From NCBI GenBank assembly GCA_003573635.1, contig QUTJ01031171.1, positions 1 to 10,189 of the forward strand: DNA of 10,189 nt, read 5' to 3'. Every line of letters starts with the position of its first letter. Within the stretch, counting starts at the first letter, position 1. The notes beneath the pieces were generated by a model, which saw only the letters and a list, made by a program, of their open reading frames with translations, made no database searches and had not been told where the DNA came from. Of the stretch, positions 7,462 through 10,189 are shown piece after piece. Made by a program: the position numbers and the translations under genes. This stretch comes from Goniomonas avonlea (Eukaryota; Cryptophyceae; Goniomonadida; Goniomonadaceae).

Positions 7462-7560
7462 GCTGGTATGCAGCACTGGCAAGCTACGTAGGCACGTATA
7501 GTGACGACACTGATCGATATAAGAGTTTGAAGCTCCTATATGCGCGCTGCCTTGTCCCAT
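7462..7560 (+). repeat. Family 1 repeat, divergent copy
   Basis: The most recognisable part is AGTGACGACACTGAT (7500-7514), then AAGAGTTTGAAGCTCCT and CTTGTCCCAT, in the same order as the core's 3' half. The 5' half (CAGCACTGGCAAGC) is only faintly similar. Confidence 0.5.
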
Positions 7561-7601
7561 GTACACGCAATTAATTATATAATAATTAAATATGCCCATT
7601 C

Positions 7602-7694
7602 GCTGCAGTGGTGTTTTCTGCCCCCATTGCTGAGACTAGTGACAACACTGATATTATAATTTAATGTTTAATGAAACTCCTAGCGCGCTGCCCG
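7602..7694 (+). repeat. Family 1 repeat, divergent copy
   Basis: GCTGCAGTGGTGTTTTC, CCATTGCTGAGACTAGTG, ACAACACTGATATTA and GAAACTCCTAGC follow the element's order, with AT-rich insertions. The flank TATGCCCATTC matches the AATGCCAATTC flank of other copies. Confidence 0.5.
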
Positions 7695-7744
7695 GCCCGG
7701 CGGCCCAGATCTAATGTATACATGCACGCGCATGCACTGCACCG

Positions 7745-7854
7745 AACTGCCACTACGTTACTACTAGTAAGTTATCCTCGCCGCCACCGCTGCTAGACTG
7801 GGGACGACACTGAAATTAGAGCTAGTTTGAAACTAAGCCTGCTGCTTGTCCCGG
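7745..7854 (+). repeat. Family 1 repeat copy
   Basis: GTTATCCTCGCCGCCACCGC, then GACGACACTGAAATTAGAGC and AGTTTGAAACTAAGCCTGCT, ending at TTGTCCCGG. Small insertions (AGCTAG and others) interrupt the consensus. Confidence 0.5.
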
Positions 7855-8506
7855 GGTTGACAGGGCTCCACTCCGGAATCAACGGAGTGCATATCAACGT
7901 ATTACCTTGTTTCAATGTTTCCTCCCCCTCCGTTGAACCCATGTCAGACACACTGTGACAGCCCTGACTCGACTGGTACGCACTGCGCAGTGCCCCTGCA
8001 CGTCGCACGCTTAGTAATACCCTGCTCACTCGACCCCTGCTAGAGCACTGTCTCAGAGTCTCACGTACGTGGCCAATTAGAGAAAACTGGGTCGAATTTG
8101 GCATAGATCCCTGAGTTAGCTACGTACCCCAGCTACAGTCACTCCCGCATGCGACTAGATAATGGAAACGCTCTGGCATTAACTGTTGACTCAGCACTGC
8201 ATGAGAGAGAGAGAGAGAGAGAGAGAGTATTCAAGCACCGACTACACCTGTCCCACAGAGCTCGAACCATTAACTTGAAAGCGAAGTTGCACAAGACAAG
8301 TAACGTCCTTCAAGGCTTCACACCCTTGGACTCACTAGAATTAAAGTCTATGGCCCACCTTCTGTCGGTCCATGCACACCAAATGGCCGGCTAGTAGCAG
8401 ACCCCCCCCAGCGTACGTCCAATAAAAAGTCTTGGTCGAGCATTAATGGTACATCACGATCAACACATAAGAGCCTTGGAGTGAAATACGTGTCTTAAAT
8501 GTGGAT
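7855..8506. other. Intergenic stretch with a (GA)n microsatellite, no gene recognised
   Basis: Mixed-composition DNA with no exon-like frame I can support. A (GA)12-G tract lies at 8203-8227. An 81-codon frame crossing it (8149-8394, +) translates to Glu-Arg repeats plus unremarkable sequence, so I do not call it. AATAAA at 8421-8426 resembles a polyadenylation hexamer on the + strand, but it is 1.8 kb past the last supported stop. Confidence 0.5.
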
Positions 8507-8591
8507 CTGTGTATGTGTGTGTTTTGTGTGCTGTGTGCGCAGTGTGTGTGAGTGTGTCTCTGTGTGAGTGTGTCTCTCTGTGTGTGTGTCT
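8507..8591. repeat. Imperfect (TG)n-rich microsatellite
   Basis: Dominated by GTGTGTG and TGTCTCTGTGTG units, with interruptions indicating age. It abuts the first family 2 copy. Confidence 0.5.
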
Positions 8592-8601
8592 CAACCCTAG
8601 G

Positions 8602-8650
8602 CAGATCTACGGATCTGTGGCTGCTACGCAGTTCCTAGTGGTTTGAACAC
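8602..8650 (+). repeat. Family 2 repeat, copy A
   Basis: CAGATCTACGGAT followed by a 28-bp block at 8621-8648 that is identical to 9723-9750. The block starts CTGCTACGCAGTTCC and ends GGTTTGAAC. It is flanked by a TG-rich tract on the left and CT-rich sequence on the right. Confidence 0.5.
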
Positions 8651-8686
8651 TGGTTTCAATACTGAGTCTCTCTTCTCACTCTCGCT

Positions 8687-8744
8687 CAGCGGTTCCTGAA
8701 TGGCTTGAATCCTCTCTCTCCCCCCCCCCCTCTCTGTGGGTGTG
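8687..8744 (+). repeat. Family 2 repeat, divergent copy B
   Basis: CAGCGGTTCCTGAATGGCTT is a degraded version of CGCAGTTCCTAGTGGTTT. As in the other copies it is followed by CTCTCTCTC, here with a run of 12 C, then TCTCTGTGGGTGTG. Confidence 0.5.
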
Positions 8745-8766
8745 CCCCACAAGTAATGCCAAGATC

Positions 8767-8848
8767 GCTGCACTGGCGTTATCCGCCGCCACCGCTGAGA
8801 CTAGTGACGACACTGAAATTAGTTTAAAACTCCTGCTGCTTGTCCCAG
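8767..8848 (+). repeat. Family 1 repeat, well-preserved core copy
   Basis: GCTGCACTGGCGTTATCCGC, CGCCACCGCTGAGACTAGTG, ACGACACTGAAATTAGTTT and CTGCTGCTTGTCCCAG. Together with 8868-9063 it gives the best picture of the element's 5' end (GCTGCACTGG), which differs from the exon's ACGGGGGCACTGG. Confidence 0.5.
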
Positions 8849-8867
8849 AAAAATGCCAAAATAATTT

Positions 8868-8931
8868 GCTGCACTGGTGTCAGATCTACGGATGCATGTG
8901 ACTGCTCTGCAGTTTCCTAGGTGCATGAATA

Positions 8932-8982
<51 letters not shown>

Positions 8983-9063
8983 TGTGTATGTGTGTTATCC
9001 GCTGCCGCCGCTGATACCAGTCACGATCAATGAAATTGGTTGAAACTCCTGCTTCTTCTCCCA
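8868..9063 (+). repeat. Family 1 repeat copy interrupted by an insertion
   Basis: The left part GCTGCACTGGTGT ends at 8880. The element resumes at 8992-8996 with GTGTTATCCGCTGCCGCCGC and continues through AATGAAATTGGTTGAAACTC to CTTCTTCTCCCATT. The intervening ~111-115 bp is a family 2 element with its microsatellite. Confidence 0.5.
8881..8995 (+). repeat. Family 2 repeat, copy C, with (CT)n(TG)n, nested in family 1
   Basis: It begins CAGATCTACGGAT, as in copy A, and continues TGCAGTTTCCTAG. It then has a CT tract (about 8936-8965) and a TG tract (about 8965-8995). GTGT is present on both sides (8877-8880 and 8992-8995), compatible with a 4-bp target duplication, though the TG tract makes the right edge ambiguous. 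Confidence 0.5.
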
Positions 9064-9076
9064 TTAATAATGCAAA

Positions 9077-9256
9077 CTGCATGGTACTGCGGTACCGCTG
9101 ATACGAGCGACAATGAAATGAGTTTGAAGCTCTGCTTCTTTTCCCCATGATAACCCACGCGCTTGCAAACCGCCATCAACAAACTGGGAAACGGAAAAAA
9201 ACAAAGCAGCTCTCTTTCATTGCTTGCGGGACCATTGAGAGAGGCACTAGGAGCAG
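9077..9256 (+). repeat. Family 1 repeat, long-form distal copy
   Basis: Shortened core (CGGTACCGCTGATACGAGCG, ACAATGAAATGAGTTTGAAG) followed by the full tail: ACGCGCTTGCAAACCGCCAT, AAACTGGGAAACGGAAAAAA, CTCTCTTTCATTGCTTGCGG, GAGAGAGGCACTAGGAGC. The tail closely matches copies 1 and 2 more than 2.2 kb upstream. Confidence 0.5.
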
Positions 9257-9661
9257 GCGTGAGTGCGACGCGGTCAAGAGAATGACACTTGCGTGTCAAG
9301 GTCACATATCCCAGCTCCGGAGCAATTGGCGGCCCACGGTATACCAGGCAGACCAGTGTCGTCGTATCTGTGTGGCAGGTGTCACTCGCGGGCTCGATCA
9401 CTGATGTGCAAAAAGAGCAGCCACAGATGTCCATATGCGCATGTAGCCTTATCTTTTCTCTCTCTTTCCCTCCCGCCCACCCGCTCTCAGCTCTCTGTCT
9501 CTCATTCTCTCTCTGTGTCTCTCTGTGCCTGTGCCCCTCTCCCTCCTCAGCACACTCTACAGGGTCCAGGCAGTCACAGTTTGATCAGGTCCCACCCCTG
9601 CGGCTCAAGCACACTCGGGACACACACACAATTTGGAACTTGGTGTCAAATCTGGACCCAA
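9257..9661. other. Intergenic stretch, CT-rich, no gene recognised
   Basis: Ordinary-composition DNA followed by a CT-rich tract at about 9456-9545 (CTCTCTTTCCCTCCC, TCTCTGTCTCTC). Open frames crossing it are low complexity. On the minus strand it could hold part of the convergent gene's introns or 3' UTR, but I find no exon with recognisable protein similarity. Confidence 0.5.
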
Positions 9662-9699
9662 ATTCGGCAAGTGACATTGGGAAAGAAGCACTCACAGCT
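9662..9699. repeat. Diverged duplicate of the minus-gene exon end
   Basis: 38 bp matching 9896-9933 at roughly 31 positions, sharing GAAGCACTCACAGCT at the right edge. The matched segment in 9896-9933 contains the stop or donor of the minus-strand exon, so this is a second copy of that exon's end. Confidence 0.5.
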
Positions 9700-9722
9700 T
9701 GCTCACTCACCTCCCGCCTGCT

Positions 9723-9789
9723 CTGCTACGCAGTTCCTAGTGGTTTGAACTCTCTCTCTCTCTCTGTGTGTGTGTGTATGTGTGTGTGT
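9723..9789 (+). repeat. Family 2 repeat, copy D, with (CT)n(TG)n
   Basis: A 28-bp block identical to copy A (9723-9750), directly followed by a CT tract (9750-9765) and TG tract (9765-9789), the same order as in copy C. Confidence 0.5.
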
Positions 9790-9925
9790 CACTCACACGT
9801 CGAATCACTGCTGATGCTGATGATATGGAGTGTGGAGGTGCCACGCAGCGCCCAATCACTGAGTAACACCTGCCCACAGACATACACATTTGGGAACTCG
9901 ACCAGTGTCACTGGGAAGGAAGCAC

Positions 9926-10099
9926 TCACAGCTGCTGCCCTGTAGGGATCGGGGACCAAGCGTATCGGACGCCCTTGATATCGCCACTAGCGTGCACGAT
10001 AACCTTCAACCGTTGGCCTTGTTCGGCTTTAACAGAGGCAGAGGCGGAGACCCAGGACCCGTCCTTGTGGACCTCGAAGCACTGGGTCTCGCTGGTCGT
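9926..10099 (-). CDS. Exon of a sialate O-acetylesterase-like gene (3' region, partial)
   Basis: On the minus strand a C/T-rich tract ending GTGCCCAG (acceptor AG at 10101-10100) precedes an exon reading TTSETQCFEVHKDGSW, then a strand-like LKVIV segment and GVRYAWSPIPTG. The FE...W...A spacing and the (G)VRYAW...P signature resemble the C-terminal beta domain of sialate O-acetylesterase (SIAE, SGNH-type), whose enzymes remove O-acetyl groups from sialic acid or, in microbes, from other sugars. The catalytic Ser and His regions would lie upstream, outside the window. The exon either ends at an in-frame TGA (9928-9926) or splices at the overlapping GTGAGT (from 9929). The family usually continues with a Tyr/Phe-Asn...Pro-Phe stretch after RYAW, which favours splicing, but I found no next exon. 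Family assignment is moderate and from memory. Confidence 0.5.
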   Translation of the reverse strand, partial: TTSETQCFEVHKDGSWVSASASVKAEQGQRLKVIVHASGDIKGVRYAWSPIPTGQQL

Positions 10100-10189
10100 C
10101 TGGGCACGAGAGTGAGCGAGAGGGGGGGGGGGCTTGGTCTGTTGTGCCGTTTTCACGGGCGCGATCAAAGAGATGCACAAATCCTTCCC

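Noticed and set aside
7221-7574. 117-codon hydrophobic-looking open frame
   Set aside because: It lies in the AT-rich intergenic part and its end is repeat-derived (AGTGACGACACTGAT). No motif, no intron support and atypical composition.
8421-8426. AATAAA as the poly(A) signal of the plus gene
   Set aside because: It is more than 1.8 kb beyond the stop with many repeats in between, and no supporting downstream element is visible. The real 3' end cannot be placed from sequence alone.
6600-9900. tRNA, rRNA or transposase genes in the intergenic region
   Set aside because: I found no cloverleaf-like element, no rRNA-like sequence, and no open frame with transposase or reverse-transcriptase motifs. 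The repeats are short and appear non-coding.

Overview
The window is nuclear DNA from a eukaryote. A GC-rich coding half is cut by twelve short GT-AG introns with CT-rich 3' ends, and it is followed by an AT-richer, repeat- and microsatellite-laden intergenic half. The protein modules and the small introns (121-345 bp) suggest a protist or alga, or a choanoflagellate-like unicell. The sequence alone does not fix the lineage.

Positions 1-6593 (+) hold the 3' part of one very large gene. I could join 13 exons with exact codon phase across every junction: 1-866, 1087-1204, 1376-1722, 1844-2013, 2243-2894, 3072-3440, 3585-3832, 4027-4327, 4567-4943, 5283-5455, 5672-5839, 6024-6193 and 6539-6593. 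They give 4014 nt (1337 residues plus stop), and the 5' end lies outside the window. The product is a mosaic of extracellular modules: two GFE-x-CCDG repeats, two PA14 domains, three H-type-lectin-like Cys-Cys-Gly repeats, a PAN/Apple-like six-cysteine domain, a small carboxypeptidase-regulatory/CnaB-like beta domain, and a C-terminal module of the YfaP/DUF2135 type (LTWG..P.DLDSHL). It is unusually rich in Arg, Trp and Tyr. It is most easily read as a secreted or surface carbohydrate-binding or matrix protein.

Positions 6594-9925 contain no gene I can support. This stretch carries about ten copies of a degenerate element (family 1) whose core includes the last codons and stop of the upstream gene, including a near-identical second terminal exon at 6752-6800. 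A second element (family 2) is tied to (CT)n(TG)n tracts, and one of its copies sits inside a family 1 copy. There is also an AT-rich stretch and several microsatellites.

Positions 9926-10099 (-) are one exon of a second, convergent gene. Its translation resembles the C-terminal region of sialate O-acetylesterases (W-x-A ... GVRYAW). Its 5' part lies beyond the window. The end of this exon is also duplicated downstream, at 9662-9699.
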